From NCBI RefSeq assembly GCF_001570745.1, contig NZ_BCSG01000012.1, positions 62,001 to 126,000 on the forward strand: 64,000 bases of DNA. Reading direction: 5' to 3'. The notes beneath the pieces are model-generated. The model searched no databases. It worked only from the letters and a program-made list of their open reading frames with translations, and was not told the DNA's origin. Positions 9,035 to 19,553 of this stretch are shown piece by piece. Position 1 is the first letter of the stretch. The number at the start of each line of letters is the position of its first letter. The DNA is from Alicyclobacillus mali NBRC 102425. Lineage in GTDB: Bacteria; Bacillota; Bacilli; Alicyclobacillales; Alicyclobacillaceae. Both the position numbers and the translations under genes were made by a program.

Positions 9035-10153
9035 ATGAATGTAGATTTTCTGGAAGCGCTGGACCAACTGGCGCGCGAAAAGGGAATTGATAAAGAAGTA
9101 TTGCTCGAGGCCATTGAGGCGGCGCTCATCGCGAGCTACCGCCGCAACTTCCACTCGGCGGCCAACGTGCGCGTGGAGGTGAAGCGCGACTCCGGTGAGG
9201 TCCACGTGTATGCGCGCAAGACCGTCGTCGAGGAACCGAAGGACACGCGCCTCGAGATCTCGCTCGACGCAGCGCGGGACATCAATCCAAGCTATCAAAT
9301 CGGAGATGTCGTCGAAATTGAGGTCACCCCTCGGGATTTCGGGCGCATTGCCGCGCAAGCTGCGAAACAGGTGGTCATGCAGCGCGTGAAGGAAGCCGAA
9401 CGGTCCGTGATTTACAGCAAATTCGCGGATCGCGAGGAGGAAGTTGTGAGCGGGACCATCAGTCGGCTCGAACCGCGCGTGGCGTATGTCGATATCGGCG
9501 ACACGGAAGCCATCCTACCCCAATCGGAGCAGATGGCGTCTGACAAGCTCCAGATCGGCAAGCGGTTGAAGGTGTTCATCGCGCGGGTGGAGCGGACGTC
9601 GAAGGGACCGCAGATCGTGGTGTCCCGCACGCATCCAGGGCTGCTACGCCGCTTGTTTGAACTCGAGGTGCCGGAAATTTACGAGGGCATCGTAGAAATC
9701 AGGGCTGTTGCCCGCGAGGCGGGATCGCGTTCCAAAATCGCAGTGCACTCGCGCAATCCCGAGGTGGATCCCATCGGGGCGTGCGTCGGCGCACGGGGTT
9801 CGCGCGTTCAGGCGATTGTGAATGAGTTAAACGGCGAAAAGGTCGACATCGTGGAGTGGAGCGAAGATCCGGCGACGTTCGTGGCCAATGCGCTGTCTCC
9901 GGCGAAAGTGGTGGACGTGCACATCTATGAGGACGAACGCGTGGCGCGGACGATTGTCCCGGATTATCAGTTGTCCCTAGCCATCGGGAAGGAGGGACAG
10001 AACGCCCGGCTTGCCGCGCGGCTGACGGGTTGGAAGATCGACATCAAGAGCGAGTCGCAGGTGGCGTCCCATTCGCTGCTCGATCAGCTTGAGGACACGA
10101 GCGAGGAGCCCGAGTTTGCCACGCTGTCCGACGACTGGCTGAACGAACCCTGA
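9035..10153 (+). CDS. nusA: Transcription termination/antitermination protein NusA
   Basis: Binds RNA polymerase and nascent RNA and modulates pausing, termination and antitermination. The 372 residues hold the N-terminal polymerase-binding domain (1-125), an S1 domain (about 135-200), KH1 with [11 protein letters not shown] near 248 and KH2 with [16 protein letters not shown] near 314. There are no C-terminal acidic repeats, as is normal in Firmicutes. The ATG at 9035 follows GGGGAGG. NusA autoregulation is known in other bacteria, so the leader hairpin upstream of rimP may be its target (inference). Confidence 0.97.
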   Translation: MNVDFLEALDQLAREKGIDKEVLLEAIEAALIASYRRNFHSAANVRVEVKRDSGEVHVYARKTVVEEPKDTRLEISLDAARDINPSYQIGDVVEIEVTPRDFGRIAAQAAKQVVMQRVKEAERSVIYSKFADREEEVVSGTISRLEPRVAYVDIGDTEAILPQSEQMASDKLQIGKRLKVFIARVERTSKGPQIVVSRTHPGLLRRLFELEVPEIYEGIVEIRAVAREAGSRSKIAVHSRNPEVDPIGACVGARGSRVQAIVNELNGEKVDIVEWSEDPATFVANALSPAKVVDVHIYEDERVARTIVPDYQLSLAIGKEGQNARLAARLTGWKIDIKSESQVASHSLLDQLEDTSEEPEFATLSDDWLNEP

Positions 10154-10169
10154 ATCGGGAGGGCGCCCC

Positions 10170-10451
10170 ATGAATCGCGTGAGAAAGGTGCCGCTTCGCA
10201 AGTGCGTGGGTTGCCAGGAAATGAAGCCGAAGGCGGAACTCACGCGCGTTGTTCGAACGCCAGAGGGAGACATCGTGCTTGATTCGACTGGCAAGCGAAA
10301 TGGCCGAGGCGCGTATTTGTGCAGGTCTGAAGCGTGCCTTCAAATCGCCGTCAAGCGAAGGGCGCTGGAACGGGCGCTGAAAGCGGCCATTCCGCAGGAG
10401 ATCCATGAATCTCTCCGTCGCCAGCTGGTGGGAGACGGAGATGCGCACTGA
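10170..10451 (+). CDS. ylxR: YlxR/RnpM family RNA-binding protein
   Basis: A 93-residue basic protein of the YlxR family, described as a nucleic-acid-binding modulator of RNase P in B. subtilis. Family marks are RKCVGCQEMKPK near 10 and NGRGAYLCRSEAC near 42. GGGAGGGCG lies just before the ATG. It overlaps the next gene by 11 bp, which suggests translational coupling. Confidence 0.93.
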   Translation: MNRVRKVPLRKCVGCQEMKPKAELTRVVRTPEGDIVLDSTGKRNGRGAYLCRSEACLQIAVKRRALERALKAAIPQEIHESLRRQLVGDGDAH

Positions 10452-10890
10452 CAAGGAGACCATCTTGGGGCTACTCGGCTTGGCGCGCAGGGCCGGGGCC
10501 GTGATCGACGGCCAGAAGCGCGTGTTGGACGCCGTGAAAACGCGGCGAGCCCAATTGGTGATGATCGCGGAGGACGCGGGAGACAATGGCCGAAAGAAAC
10601 TGACAGACAAGGCGGCGTCGTACGGCATTCAGGTCGTGTGTTTCGGGACCAAAGCGGAGATCGGTCGAGCCATTGGACGGGATACGTCCGGTGCCGTTGC
10701 CGTCGTGGAGCCTGGATTTGCGCGCGAGGTCGTGGCGCGGCTTGGGGAATTCCACGGAGGTGGAGCGTTTGACGAAGTTGAGAGTGTACGAGTACGCGAA
10801 GCAGATGAACATGTCGAGCAAGGAGATTGTGACGATTCTCAATCGGCTCGGCGTGCCCGTCGCGAATCACATGAGCGTGATGGACAATGA
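10441..10890 (+). CDS. ylxQ: L7Ae-family ribosomal protein YlxQ, with an unusual C-terminal overlap into infB
   Basis: RNA-binding protein of the L7Ae/L30e family, which binds kink-turns. The first ~105 residues ([27 protein letters not shown]) match the family, whose members are usually about 100 residues. Here the frame stays open for about 40 more codons, reaching 122 bp into infB. The extra tail is charged and has no family likeness; it reads the infB N-domain codons in another frame. Either the overlap is real and harmless or a frameshift has removed the normal stop. The ATG at 10441 is used because upstream codons belong to ylxR. Confidence 0.85.
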   Translation: MRTDKETILGLLGLARRAGAVIDGQKRVLDAVKTRRAQLVMIAEDAGDNGRKKLTDKAASYGIQVVCFGTKAEIGRAIGRDTSGAVAVVEPGFAREVVARLGEFHGGGAFDEVESVRVREADEHVEQGDCDDSQSARRARRESHERDGQ

Positions 10891-13405
10891 GATGGTTCAA
10901 AAAGTGGAGCAGTTCTTCGAAGATGTGAAGCGCCGTGCGGCGGAAAGGCGTGCTCAGGAGATGGAGAAGGAATTGCGCGAGCGTCAGCAGAAGGCGAAGG
11001 CCGAGGCGCAGGCAGAACAGACGCAGGGCCGAGCTTCAGCGACGCCGGCGAGCGGAGGGCGCGATCGCCAGGCTCAAGGGCAGCGGGATGTGGAGCACGC
11101 GAGCGCAAGCCATCAGGGGCATCCGCCGCGGCGCGAACGCGACGGAGGCAGGGATCGCGGCGGTGCGCAAGGGCGCGGGCGCGATCGGCGTGAAGGAGCG
11201 CCGAACGGGTCTGGGGAGCAGCGGCCGGATCAGCGGTCGCGGTCGGATCGACCCGGCGATCGACCCGGCGATCGACCCGGCGGGCAGCGCGGTCCGAATG
11301 GCGGTCACGGGCGCAACGGCGCGCCGGGCCAGGGAGATAGGCATCGGGATCATCGAGGAGGCTATGCGGGGCGGCCACAGGGCCAGCAGGGGCACGGCGA
11401 CCGCCCCAACGGGCGCGGGCGCGACGGTCAGCGTTCCACGCCGGGCAACGGCGGAGGGGCTCGGTTCCCCCGCGCGCCGCGGCCCCCGCAGGCGGTGGCG
11501 GCGCAGGCCGCGCAGCAGAAGCCGGTTGCGCCGGGATCGCAGCGCAAGGAGAAGGAGCGCAAGGATCGCGACGGGTATCAGCGCCACGAAGAGTTCAACG
11601 AGACGAAGCTCCAGCGGGCGCCGAAGCGTCGCGCGGGCAGGCAGGAGAAGCCCCTGCCGACCGAGGCGACCGTCGAGGGTCCGATGACGGTCGGCGAGTT
11701 CGCGAAGCTGTTGCAGCGCGAGCCAGCGGAGATCATCAAGCGCCTGCTGATGCTTGGCGTGATGGCCACCATCAACCAGGACATCGACACGGACACGATG
11801 GAACTCATCGGTTCGGACCTAGGCGTCACCGTGCACGTGAAAGAACCGGTTGACGAGGAGGCGCTCGAACTCCTCGTGGAGCCGGATGATCCGTCCGAGC
11901 TCGTGTCGCGGCCGCCCGTGGTCACCATCATGGGCCACGTCGATCACGGAAAGACGACGCTGCTGGACGCGCTGCGCGAGAGCCGCGTGGCTGCTGGTGA
12001 GGCCGGCGGCATCACGCAGCACATCGGCGCGTACCAGGTTGAAGTCGGCGGTCGGCTCATCACGTTCCTCGACACGCCGGGGCACGAGGCGTTCACCACC
12101 ATGCGGGCGCGCGGTGCCCAGGTAACGGACGTGACCATCCTCGTCGTGGCTGCGGACGATGGCGTCATGCCGCAGACGGTGGAGGCTGTCAACCACGCGA
12201 AGGCCGCCAACGTGCCGATCATCGTCGCCATCAACAAGATCGACAAGCCGGATGCCAATCCGGACCGGGTCAAGCAGGAACTCGTGCAGTACGGCCTCGT
12301 TCCCGAGGCGTGGGGCGGCGACACAGTTTTCGTCGAGATCTCCGCGCTCAAGCGCCTGAACCTGGATACTCTGCTCGAGATGGTGTTGCTCGTCGCGGAC
12401 ATGCAGGATCTCAAGGCGAACCCGAATGCGCGCCCGCGCGGCACCGTCATTGAGGCGAAGCTCGATCGCGGCCGTGGGCCGGTGGCGACGGTGCTCGTGC
12501 AGAACGGTACGCTGAAGGTCGGGGACATCGTGATCGCTGGCACGACGTATGGCCGCGTCCGCGCGATGGTGAACGAGAGCGGCCGGCGACTGAAGGCCGC
12601 GCCGCCATCCACGCCGGTGGAGATTCAGGGGCTCAACGGGGTGCCGCAGGCGGGCGATCTGTTCGTGGTGTACGATGATGAAAAGAGCGCCCGTTCCGTC
12701 GTGGAGAAGCGCCTCGAGCGGGAGCGGCAGCAGATGCAGGCCACGGCGCGTGTCACGCTGGACGATCTGTACCGCCAGATCAAGGAAGGCAACGTCGCGG
12801 AATTGAATGTGATTGTGAAGGCGGACGTGCAGGGCTCGGTCGAGGCCCTGGTCCAGTCCATCGAAAAGATCAACGTCGAAGGCGTCCGCGTGCGCGTGAT
12901 TCACAAGGGCGTCGGCGCCATCACGGAATCGGACGTGCAACTCGCCTCCGCGTCGAATGCCATCATCATTGGCTTCCATGTGCGCCCAGATGCGAACGCG
13001 CGGCGGGTCGCGGAGCAGCAGAAGATTGACATCCGCCTGTACCGCGTGATTTACGACGCCATCGCCGAAATCGAGTCGGCCATGAAGGGTATGCTCGCGC
13101 CTGAGTACAAGGAGGTCATCGTCGGCCATGCGGAGGTGCGCGAGACCTTCAACATCTCGAAGGTCGGCACCGTCGCAGGTTGCTACGTGACCGACGGGCG
13201 GGTCCCTCGCGATGCGGACGTTCGGGTGGTGCGCGACGGCATCGTCATTTACGAGGGCAAGCTGTCGTCTCTGCGCCGGTTCAAGGATGACGTGCGCGAG
13301 GTGGCGTCAGGCTATGAGTGCGGCCTGACCATCGAGAAGTTCAACGACATCAAGGTGGGCGACGTGATCGAAGCGTTCACGATGGAACAGGTCGCGCGGG
13401 TTTGA
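10769..13405 (+). CDS. infB: Translation initiation factor IF-2
   Basis: GTPase that brings initiator tRNA to the 30S subunit. The TTG start is fixed by GGAGG 8 bp upstream and by the IF2 N-domain ([13 protein letters not shown]), giving 878 residues. After the N-domain comes a long Gly/Arg/Gln-rich linker (about 75-290), a second IF2N domain ([14 protein letters not shown] near 306), then the G domain ([12 protein letters not shown] near 389; [20 protein letters not shown]) and domains II-IV. The linker holds a 12-bp tandem repeat. Central gene of the nusA-infB operon. Confidence 0.98.
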   Translation: MTKLRVYEYAKQMNMSSKEIVTILNRLGVPVANHMSVMDNEMVQKVEQFFEDVKRRAAERRAQEMEKELRERQQKAKAEAQAEQTQGRASATPASGGRDRQAQGQRDVEHASASHQGHPPRRERDGGRDRGGAQGRGRDRREGAPNGSGEQRPDQRSRSDRPGDRPGDRPGGQRGPNGGHGRNGAPGQGDRHRDHRGGYAGRPQGQQGHGDRPNGRGRDGQRSTPGNGGGARFPRAPRPPQAVAAQAAQQKPVAPGSQRKEKERKDRDGYQRHEEFNETKLQRAPKRRAGRQEKPLPTEATVEGPMTVGEFAKLLQREPAEIIKRLLMLGVMATINQDIDTDTMELIGSDLGVTVHVKEPVDEEALELLVEPDDPSELVSRPPVVTIMGHVDHGKTTLLDALRESRVAAGEAGGITQHIGAYQVEVGGRLITFLDTPGHEAFTTMRARGAQVTDVTILVVAADDGVMPQTVEAVNHAKAANVPIIVAINKIDKPDANPDRVKQELVQYGLVPEAWGGDTVFVEISALKRLNLDTLLEMVLLVADMQDLKANPNARPRGTVIEAKLDRGRGPVATVLVQNGTLKVGDIVIAGTTYGRVRAMVNESGRRLKAAPPSTPVEIQGLNGVPQAGDLFVVYDDEKSARSVVEKRLERERQQMQATARVTLDDLYRQIKEGNVAELNVIVKADVQGSVEALVQSIEKINVEGVRVRVIHKGVGAITESDVQLASASNAIIIGFHVRPDANARRVAEQQKIDIRLYRVIYDAIAEIESAMKGMLAPEYKEVIVGHAEVRETFNISKVGTVAGCYVTDGRVPRDADVRVVRDGIVIYEGKLSSLRRFKDDVREVASGYECGLTIEKFNDIKVGDVIEAFTMEQVARV
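11246..11281 (+). repeat. In-frame 12-bp tandem repeat (x3) in the infB linker
   Basis: Three perfect copies of GATCGACCCGGC encode the repeated tetrapeptide DRPG in the low-complexity linker of IF-2. Whole-codon repeats like this expand or contract without disrupting the frame. Confidence 0.9.
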
Positions 13406-13433
13406 GAGCCAACGCCGTGGAGGTGCGTGAACG

Positions 13434-13790
13434 TTGACGCGAATTCGGGCACAGAAAGTGGCCGAACAGATGAAGAAAGAACTCGCGGATCTCCTTCAGC
13501 ACGAGCTGAAGGATCCGCGGCTTGGGTTTGTCACCATCACGCGCGTGGACGTCTCGGGCGATCTTCAGCACGCCAAGGTGTACGTGAGCGTGTACGGCGC
13601 GGAAGAGGCGAAGGAGACCTCGCTCGGCGTGCTGAGCAAGGCGGCGGGGTTCCTTCGCGGCGAGATCGCGCGCAGGCTGCACATGCGTATGGCGCCCGAG
13701 CTGGTGTTCAGGCTGGATGAGTCGGGCGAGTACAGCGAGCGCATTGAGCAGGTGCTGAAGTCGCTGAACGAGCATGACGCAAACGATTGA
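13434..13790 (+). CDS. rbfA: 30S ribosome-binding factor RbfA
   Basis: Assists 16S rRNA 5'-end maturation and cold adaptation. It has 118 residues with a KH-like fold (RIRAQKVAEQMKKELADL at the start, DPRLGFVTITRVDVSGDL near 27, RLHMRMAPELVF near 80). The TTG start follows GTGGAGGTG at 8 bp. Conserved position between infB and nrnA. Confidence 0.95.
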   Translation: MTRIRAQKVAEQMKKELADLLQHELKDPRLGFVTITRVDVSGDLQHAKVYVSVYGAEEAKETSLGVLSKAAGFLRGEIARRLHMRMAPELVFRLDESGEYSERIEQVLKSLNEHDAND

Positions 13791-13811
13791 GCGGCCGAGG
13801 GGAGTCAGGGG

Positions 13812-14831
13812 ATGACGAGTTGGCAGCCCGAGCCACGGGACAAGGACGCCATCGCGCGCACCGCAGAGGCGCTTCGCGGCCTCGATGATTGGTTGATTGT
13901 CACGCACGAGCGCCCGGACGGGGACGCGCTCGGGAGCGCACTGGCGGTGGCCCATATGCTGGATGCGCTCGGCAAGCGATTCGCGATCGCGGCAGGGGAG
14001 GCGCTGCCTCCGCGGTTCCGCTTCCTGCCCATGTACGACCGCGTCCAAGCGCTGGAGGATCTAGCTCCGCGCCGGTTTCAGCACATCGTCGCGGTCGATT
14101 GCGCGGACGAACAGCGGTTTGCGCCGGTCGCGGCGCTCGTCGCGACCGACCCGTTGATCGTGAACATCGATCACCATCAGACCAACCCCCGTTACGGGTG
14201 GGTGGCGTGCGTGGATCCGCTGGCAGCCGCGACCTGCGAGGTGCTGTATCACGTGGCGAGGGCGCTCGATGTGCCGCTCAACGTGGATCTCGCCAAATGC
14301 CTCTACACCGGGATTCTCACTGACACGGGTGGCTTCAGCTATCCCAACACGACGCGCGAGGTGCACCAGATTGCCGCGGAACTGCTGGCGAGCGGGGTCC
14401 AGCCGTACGACATCGCCGAGCCCGCCCTCGAGGCGCGGACACTCGAGCAGATGAGACTGCTGCAGATTGCCCTCCGCGACATGACTATCGCACCCGACGG
14501 GCGGTACGCGTTCATCCTCGTGAGCCAGGAGATGCTGGCGTCCTGCCATGCCAGTGAGGACGACGTGGAAGGGCTCGTTGGCTTTGCGCGATCCGTCGAG
14601 ACGGTCGAAGTGGGCGTTCTCTTGCGGGAGCGTCCAGACGGGCTCGTCAAGGCGAGCCTGCGTTCGAAGCGGCGCGTTGACGTGGCGGCCATCGCGCAGC
14701 AATTCGGCGGCGGCGGTCACGCGCGCGCGGCTGGGTGCGTACTCAAAGGCACGCTCGCAGAAGCGAAGCTGGCGGTGGAATCAGCCGTGATCGCGGCGCT
14801 GAGGGAAGTGGATGAGGCGTGCAAGCGCTAG
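13812..14831 (+). CDS. nrnA: Bifunctional oligoribonuclease/pAp phosphatase NrnA (DHH family)
   Basis: Degrades nanoRNAs of 2-5 nt and dephosphorylates 3'-phosphoadenosine 5'-phosphate. The 339 residues have the DHH catalytic motifs ERPDGDALGS near 33, AVDCADE near 94 and NIDHHQTN near 117, then a DHHA1 substrate-binding domain ending in GGGGHARAAG near 300. The 3' end overlaps truB by 13 bp. The ytqI-type name is used in B. subtilis, where the gene lies elsewhere; placement inside the infB operon is common in other Firmicutes. Confidence 0.93.
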   Translation: MTSWQPEPRDKDAIARTAEALRGLDDWLIVTHERPDGDALGSALAVAHMLDALGKRFAIAAGEALPPRFRFLPMYDRVQALEDLAPRRFQHIVAVDCADEQRFAPVAALVATDPLIVNIDHHQTNPRYGWVACVDPLAAATCEVLYHVARALDVPLNVDLAKCLYTGILTDTGGFSYPNTTREVHQIAAELLASGVQPYDIAEPALEARTLEQMRLLQIALRDMTIAPDGRYAFILVSQEMLASCHASEDDVEGLVGFARSVETVEVGVLLRERPDGLVKASLRSKRRVDVAAIAQQFGGGGHARAAGCVLKGTLAEAKLAVESAVIAALREVDEACKR

Positions 14832-15727
14832 ACGGCGTCCTGCTCATCGATAAGCCGGAGGGAATGACGTCGCACGACGTCGTGAACCACGTCCGCCGCA
14901 AGCTCGGCGTGCGGCGCGTTGGGCACGCGGGGACGCTCGACCCGATGGCGACCGGTCTCCTAATGATCTGCGTCGGCCGCGTCACCCGCCTGCTGGAGTA
15001 CCTCGGCGACGGCGACAAGGCGTACGGGGGCACCGTGGTGTTCGGCCTCGGCACGGATACGGACGACGCGGAAGGCGCGGTCGTCGCACAGGCGTCCGCG
15101 TTACACCTGGACGTCGCCAAGGTGCGCGAGGCCGCGAGCCAGCTCACCGGCGAGATCCGCCAGCGGCCACCGCAATACTCCGCGGTCCACGTCGACGGCC
15201 GCCGCGCTTACGATCTTGCACGCCAAGGTAAAAAGGTGGAACTCCCGGAGCGCACGGTGCACGTGCAGGCGTTCCAGATTGACGATCTCCGGCACGAAGG
15301 AGATCTCGCCCTCGCCCGCTTTCACGTGCGCTGTTCCAAAGGCACTTACGTCCGTGCCCTCTGCCGAGATCTCGGCGCACTTCTCGGCGTGCCGGCTCAC
15401 ATGCGCTCGCTTCGCAGACTCGCCATCGGCTGTGCGCGCGTCGAGGACGCTGTCCCGCTCGACGATTGGTTGGCCTCGAATGATCCCGCTTCGCACCTGC
15501 GCGATCCGCTGCTGTACCTGGAAGGTCTGCCGATGTGGCGTCCCGCTCGCGACGCGTTGGAGCGCCTCGCCAACGGCCAAGCGGTGGAGTTGGGGCAAGC
15601 GCTGTCTGTGTCGCCGGGCGCTCTCGTCCTCGTGATTTACGCCGGCACCGTGGCCGCAGTCGGCGAAGTCGCCGATGGCGAGCCGACCATGGTGCGGCCG
15701 AAGAAGGTGTTTTGGAAGAGGGGATGA
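14819..15727 (+). CDS. truB: tRNA pseudouridine(55) synthase TruB
   Basis: Makes the universal pseudouridine in the T-loop of tRNAs. In 302 residues it has the catalytic loop GHAGTLDPMATGLL near 39 (Asp nucleophile), the YxGxxxFG-type strand (YGGTVVFGLGTDTDD) and RQRPPQYSAV near 117; a PUA-like C-terminal region follows. The GTG start lies within the end of nrnA, so translation is probably coupled. Confidence 0.96.
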   Translation: MQALDGVLLIDKPEGMTSHDVVNHVRRKLGVRRVGHAGTLDPMATGLLMICVGRVTRLLEYLGDGDKAYGGTVVFGLGTDTDDAEGAVVAQASALHLDVAKVREAASQLTGEIRQRPPQYSAVHVDGRRAYDLARQGKKVELPERTVHVQAFQIDDLRHEGDLALARFHVRCSKGTYVRALCRDLGALLGVPAHMRSLRRLAIGCARVEDAVPLDDWLASNDPASHLRDPLLYLEGLPMWRPARDALERLANGQAVELGQALSVSPGALVLVIYAGTVAAVGEVADGEPTMVRPKKVFWKRG

Positions 15728-15731
15728 GTCC

Positions 15732-16718
15732 GTGGAGTTTGTCATCATGGAGAACCAGGCGCCCGCTTCGCCTGCACCGCAGGTTTTGGCCATCGGGAAG
15801 TTCGACGGTGTGCACCTGGGCCATCGGGCCATTTTGAATACAGCCAGGACGCTGTTGGGGCCGGGAGAGCGTCTCGCCGTGATGAGCTTTGAGCCGCACC
15901 CAACGTTCGTGCTCACCGGAGACCCGGAGTACGCCAGATGGCTTACCCCTCGCCGCGAACGCGTTCGGCTCTTCACCGAGCTCGGCGTCGACGCGTTTTA
16001 TGTCGCTCAATTTAACCGCGCATTTCAACAGCTGGAACCGGCGGAATTCGTGGACGGATATCTTGTGCCGCTGCGAGTGCGGTGCGTGGTCGTGGGCCCC
16101 GACTTCCGGTTTGGACGAGGTGGTCAAGGCACGGTCGACGTTCTGCGTCAGCTCGGCCATGCGCGAGGCTTCGATGTGCATGTGGTCCAACCCGTGGAGG
16201 AACATGGGCACAAGATTTCAAGTTCCCGCATTCGCGAGCACCTTCGCGAAGGTCGTGTCGAGGCGGCGCAGGCGCTTCTCGGACGGCCGTACACCATCTC
16301 GGGCGAGGTGGTCCACGGGGACAAGCGCGGCCGGACCATTGGCTTCCCCACCGCGAACCTCGGCGGCATCGATGCGTACGTCTTGCCGAAGACCGGCGTG
16401 TACGCCGCGTTTGTCGAAGTGGAAGGCGCGCATCATGCCTTTGCGGCTCATGCGTTTGGCGTGCTGAACGCCGGATATCGCCCGACCGTCGATGGCCGCG
16501 TGTTTCAACTCGAGGTGCATCTCCTCGACTTCGACGGCGATTTGTACGGCAAGACGCTTTCCGTCTCGTTTCTCCGGCGCATTCGCGATGAGATGAAGTT
16601 TGACGGCCTCGACGCGCTGAAAGCTCAGATTGCCCGCGACTGCGAACTCGCGCGGGCGCTGGTCGGCTTGACCAACAGGGCGTCGGCAATGCCGCCATCT
16701 TCCCATGGAGGGCGGTGA
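15732..16718 (+). CDS. ribF: Bifunctional riboflavin kinase/FAD synthetase
   Basis: Turns riboflavin into FMN and then FAD. The N-terminal nucleotidyltransferase domain has GKFDGVHLGH near 23 and SSSRIREHL near 165; the C-terminal flavokinase domain has GRTIGFPTANL near 200 and the R-rich end of the family. I favour the GTG at 15732, 4 bp after truB with AGAGGGGAT upstream, which gives 328 residues; ATG 15747 is the alternative. It is the last gene before the rpsO promoter region. Confidence 0.95.
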   Translation: MEFVIMENQAPASPAPQVLAIGKFDGVHLGHRAILNTARTLLGPGERLAVMSFEPHPTFVLTGDPEYARWLTPRRERVRLFTELGVDAFYVAQFNRAFQQLEPAEFVDGYLVPLRVRCVVVGPDFRFGRGGQGTVDVLRQLGHARGFDVHVVQPVEEHGHKISSSRIREHLREGRVEAAQALLGRPYTISGEVVHGDKRGRTIGFPTANLGGIDAYVLPKTGVYAAFVEVEGAHHAFAAHAFGVLNAGYRPTVDGRVFQLEVHLLDFDGDLYGKTLSVSFLRRIRDEMKFDGLDALKAQIARDCELARALVGLTNRASAMPPSSHGGR

Positions 16719-16783
16719 AGGAGCCCGGGGCGTCACACGGTGTCCGTGGATGCCAAGCATCGGTTGGGCGATTTCCGAGCCGC

Positions 16784-16812
16784 TGGCATTCACATGCACG
16801 CTGTGGTATAGT
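16784..16812 (+). promoter_or_regulatory. Putative extended -10 promoter for rpsO(-pnp)
   Basis: TGGCAT (16784-16789), 17 bp, TATAGT (16807-16812) preceded by TGG, an extended -10. It leaves a leader of about 90 nt before rpsO. The S15 leader is an autoregulatory site in several bacteria; I could not fold this one with certainty. Confidence 0.55.
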
Positions 16813-16907
16813 GTTGACCGTGTGCGCAACACGATGAACTGCACCGCGGATCAGGAACCTCCGGCCTGTTCTTCGATGCAGCGATTTCACGTTCAAGGAG
16901 GACCATC

Positions 16908-17174
16908 ATGCTAGAAGCGGATAAGAAGAAGGAAATCATCGCAAAGTATAAGTTGCACGATCTCGACACGGGTTCGCCGGAAGTGCAGATTGCGCTTCTG
17001 ACCGAGCGCATCAACTCGCTGACGGAGCACTTCCGCGTTCACAAAAAGGATCATCATTCGCGTCGCGGCCTGTACAAGTTGATCGGCCGGCGCCGCAACC
17101 TGTTGAATTACCTGCGCAAGACGGACGTCAACCGGTATCGGCAGTTGATTGAATCCCTCGGATTGCGCCACTGA
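16908..17174 (+). CDS. rpsO: 30S ribosomal protein S15
   Basis: Primary 16S rRNA-binding protein of the platform. It has 88 residues with the full S15 pattern: [16 protein letters not shown] near 23, [18 protein letters not shown] near 40, and RRRNLLNYL near 64. A strong AAGGAGG precedes the ATG. A terminator separates it from pnp, an arrangement that in other bacteria allows separate and read-through transcripts. Confidence 0.98.
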   Translation: MLEADKKKEIIAKYKLHDLDTGSPEVQIALLTERINSLTEHFRVHKKDHHSRRGLYKLIGRRRNLLNYLRKTDVNRYRQLIESLGLRH

Positions 17175-17180
17175 GACGAG

Positions 17181-17203
17181 GCGGGCTTCGGCCCGCTTCT
17201 TTT
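17181..17203 (+). terminator. Rho-independent terminator after rpsO
   Basis: GCGGGC-TTCG-GCCCGC hairpin with a stable tetraloop followed by TTCTTTT. It begins 6 bp after the rpsO stop codon. Confidence 0.85.
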
Positions 17204-17284
17204 GCATGTGTGGTGGAACCCCCGTTTGTACATAGCATGTCATGCGGCGGACGGCCGCTTCGAATGGTAGGAGGTTGGAGATCC

Positions 17285-19492
17285 ATGGTGGTTCGCCATG
17301 AGTTTGAACTGGCGGGCCGGCGTTTTGTCTTGGAGACCGGGAAACTGGCCCGACAGGCGACGGCTGCAGTCCACGTGCAGTACGGTGAAACTGTGGTGCT
17401 CGCCACGGTCACCGCTTCAAAAGAGCCAAAAGAGCTCGACTTCTTCCCGCTCACCGTGAACTACGAAGAGCGATTGTACGCGGTCGGGAAAATTCCCGGC
17501 GGTTTCATCAAACGCGAGGGGCGCCCGAGTGAGCATGCAATTCTCGCGTCCCGTCTGATTGACCGCCCCATTCGACCGCTGTTTCCGGATGGATTTCGCA
17601 ACGACGTGCAAATTGTCGATCTCGTCCTCTCCGTCGACCAAGACTGCGCGCCGGAAATCGCGGCGATGATCGGTACGTCCGCATCGCTCACCATCTCGGA
17701 CATTCCCTTCAACGGTCCCATCGGGGGCGTCATCGTGGGGCTGGTGGACGGCGAATTTGTCATCAACCCCACAGTCGAACAGGCTGAAAAGAGCGACCTT
17801 CACCTGGTTGTCGCCGGCACGAAGGACGCCATCGTGATGGTGGAGGCGGGCGCCAATCAGGTGCCGGAAGACGTGGTGCTTGAGGCCATCCTGTACGGAC
17901 ACCAGGTCATTCAGACCATCTGCGACGAAATCAACGCGTTTGCCGAAAAGGTCGGTGTGGCTAAGCGCGAGGTAGAGCTTCATCGGGTGGACCCGGATCT
18001 GGAGGCTGCCGTGCGCGAGTACGCGACAGACAAGGTGAACGCGGCGGTCCGCAATCCGGACAAGCTCGCGCGGGAAGAGGCGCTCGCCAATCTGAACGCG
18101 GAAGTGTTGGAACACTTCAAGGAGAGCTTCCCCGAGAAGGAGGCGGACATCGCCGAAGTCATGCACACCATCCTCAAGGAGCGGGTGCGCGAGGCCATTC
18201 TGCAAGAAGGTATTCGCCCTGACGGGCGCCGCCTGGACGAGATTCGCCCCATCTCCTGCGAAGTGGGACTTCTGCCGAGGACGCACGGATCGGCGCTGTT
18301 TACGCGCGGCCAGACGCAGGCACTGTCCGTCTGCACGTTGGGCTCCATGGGCGACGAGCAGCTCCTCGACGGGCTGGAAGTTGAAAAGTCCAATCGCTAC
18401 ATGCACCATTACAACTTTCCGCCGTTCAGCGTCGGCGAGGCCAGACCGCTTCGGGCACCGAGCCGCCGGGACATCGGCCATGGGGCGCTCGGTGAGCGCG
18501 CGCTCGATCCCGTCATTCCCTCGCCGGAGGAGTTCCCGTACGCCATTCGCGTGGTATCCGAAATCCTCGAGTCGAACGGTTCCACCTCCCAGGCGAGCAT
18601 CTGCGGCAGCACCATGGCGCTCATGGATGCGGGTGTGCCCATCAAGGCGCCGGTGGCCGGGATCGCGATGGGACTCGTGAAGGAGGGCGACCAGGTCGCC
18701 ATTCTGAGCGACATCCAGGGTATCGAGGATCACCTGGGCGATATGGACTTTAAAGTGGCGGGCACCGAGCGCGGCGTCACGGCGCTGCAGATGGACATCA
18801 AGATCAGCGGCATTGACCGGTCTATTCTGGAGCGCGCACTGAAGCAGGCGCGGGAAGGCCGGATGTTCATCCTGGGCAAGATGATGGAGGCCATTTCGGA
18901 GCCTCGCGCGGACCTTTCGAAATTTGCGCCGCGGGTCATCACGGTGAAGATCCATCCCGACAAAATCCGCGACGTGATTGGCCCGGGTGGGCGTGTGATC
19001 AACAAGATTATCGAGGAGACGGGCGTCAAGATCGACATCGAGCAGGACGGCCGCGTGTACATTCACAGCACAGACGCCGAGCAGGCGAGCCGCGCCCGCG
19101 AGATGGTGGAGAACATCGTACGCGACGTCGAGGTCGGCGCCACGTACAACGGGAAGGTGACGCGCGTCGAGAAGTACGGCGCATTCGTCGAGATCCTGCC
19201 TGGCAAGGAGGGCCTCGTGCACATCTCGCAGCTGGATCTGAACCGCGTGGCGAAGGTGGAGGACGTCTGCCAAGTGGGTGACACCCTGACCGTCAAGGTC
19301 ACCGAGATCGATAACCAGGGGCGGATCAACCTGTCGCGGAAAGAGGTGCTGAAGGCGATGCAGCCGCCGTCGCCGCCTCAGCCCCCGCGCTCCGCGGGCG
19401 GACCGGGTCGCGGGCCGCAGGGCGGGCATGCGCGGCGCGATCACGGCCATCCGGCCGGACCCAAGGGAACTCCTCGAACGCCCAACGCCTGA
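17285..19492 (+). CDS. pnp: Polyribonucleotide nucleotidyltransferase (PNPase)
   Basis: Phosphorolytic 3'-5' exoribonuclease and core RNA decay enzyme. The 735 residues hold two RNase PH domains ([14 protein letters not shown] near 95; [12 protein letters not shown] near 342) joined by a helical domain, then KH ([16 protein letters not shown] near 567) and S1 ([20 protein letters not shown] near 630). A Pro/Gly-rich tail of about 40 residues ends the protein. ATG 17285 is chosen because AGGAGG lies 10 bp upstream; in-frame codons before it run into the terminator region. Confidence 0.97.
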   Translation: MVVRHEFELAGRRFVLETGKLARQATAAVHVQYGETVVLATVTASKEPKELDFFPLTVNYEERLYAVGKIPGGFIKREGRPSEHAILASRLIDRPIRPLFPDGFRNDVQIVDLVLSVDQDCAPEIAAMIGTSASLTISDIPFNGPIGGVIVGLVDGEFVINPTVEQAEKSDLHLVVAGTKDAIVMVEAGANQVPEDVVLEAILYGHQVIQTICDEINAFAEKVGVAKREVELHRVDPDLEAAVREYATDKVNAAVRNPDKLAREEALANLNAEVLEHFKESFPEKEADIAEVMHTILKERVREAILQEGIRPDGRRLDEIRPISCEVGLLPRTHGSALFTRGQTQALSVCTLGSMGDEQLLDGLEVEKSNRYMHHYNFPPFSVGEARPLRAPSRRDIGHGALGERALDPVIPSPEEFPYAIRVVSEILESNGSTSQASICGSTMALMDAGVPIKAPVAGIAMGLVKEGDQVAILSDIQGIEDHLGDMDFKVAGTERGVTALQMDIKISGIDRSILERALKQAREGRMFILGKMMEAISEPRADLSKFAPRVITVKIHPDKIRDVIGPGGRVINKIIEETGVKIDIEQDGRVYIHSTDAEQASRAREMVENIVRDVEVGATYNGKVTRVEKYGAFVEILPGKEGLVHISQLDLNRVAKVEDVCQVGDTLTVKVTEIDNQGRINLSRKEVLKAMQPPSPPQPPRSAGGPGRGPQGGHARRDHGHPAGPKGTPRTPNA

Positions 19493-19509
19493 TTGGCCGT
19501 CTGGGTCTG

Positions 19510-19553
19510 GAGGCATCCTAATCCGCGTGTAATGCGGATGGAGGGGATGCCTC
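19510..19553 (+). promoter_or_regulatory. Hairpin enclosing the ylxY ribosome-binding site
   Basis: Two nested stems, GAGGCATCC/GGATGCCTC (19510-19518 with 19545-19553) and ATCCGC/GCGGAT (19521-19526 with 19534-19539), end exactly at the base before the ylxY ATG. The Shine-Dalgarno GGAGGGG (19540-19546) lies between and partly inside the stems, so the fold would hide it. No U-tract follows, so it is not a terminator. Confidence 0.55.
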
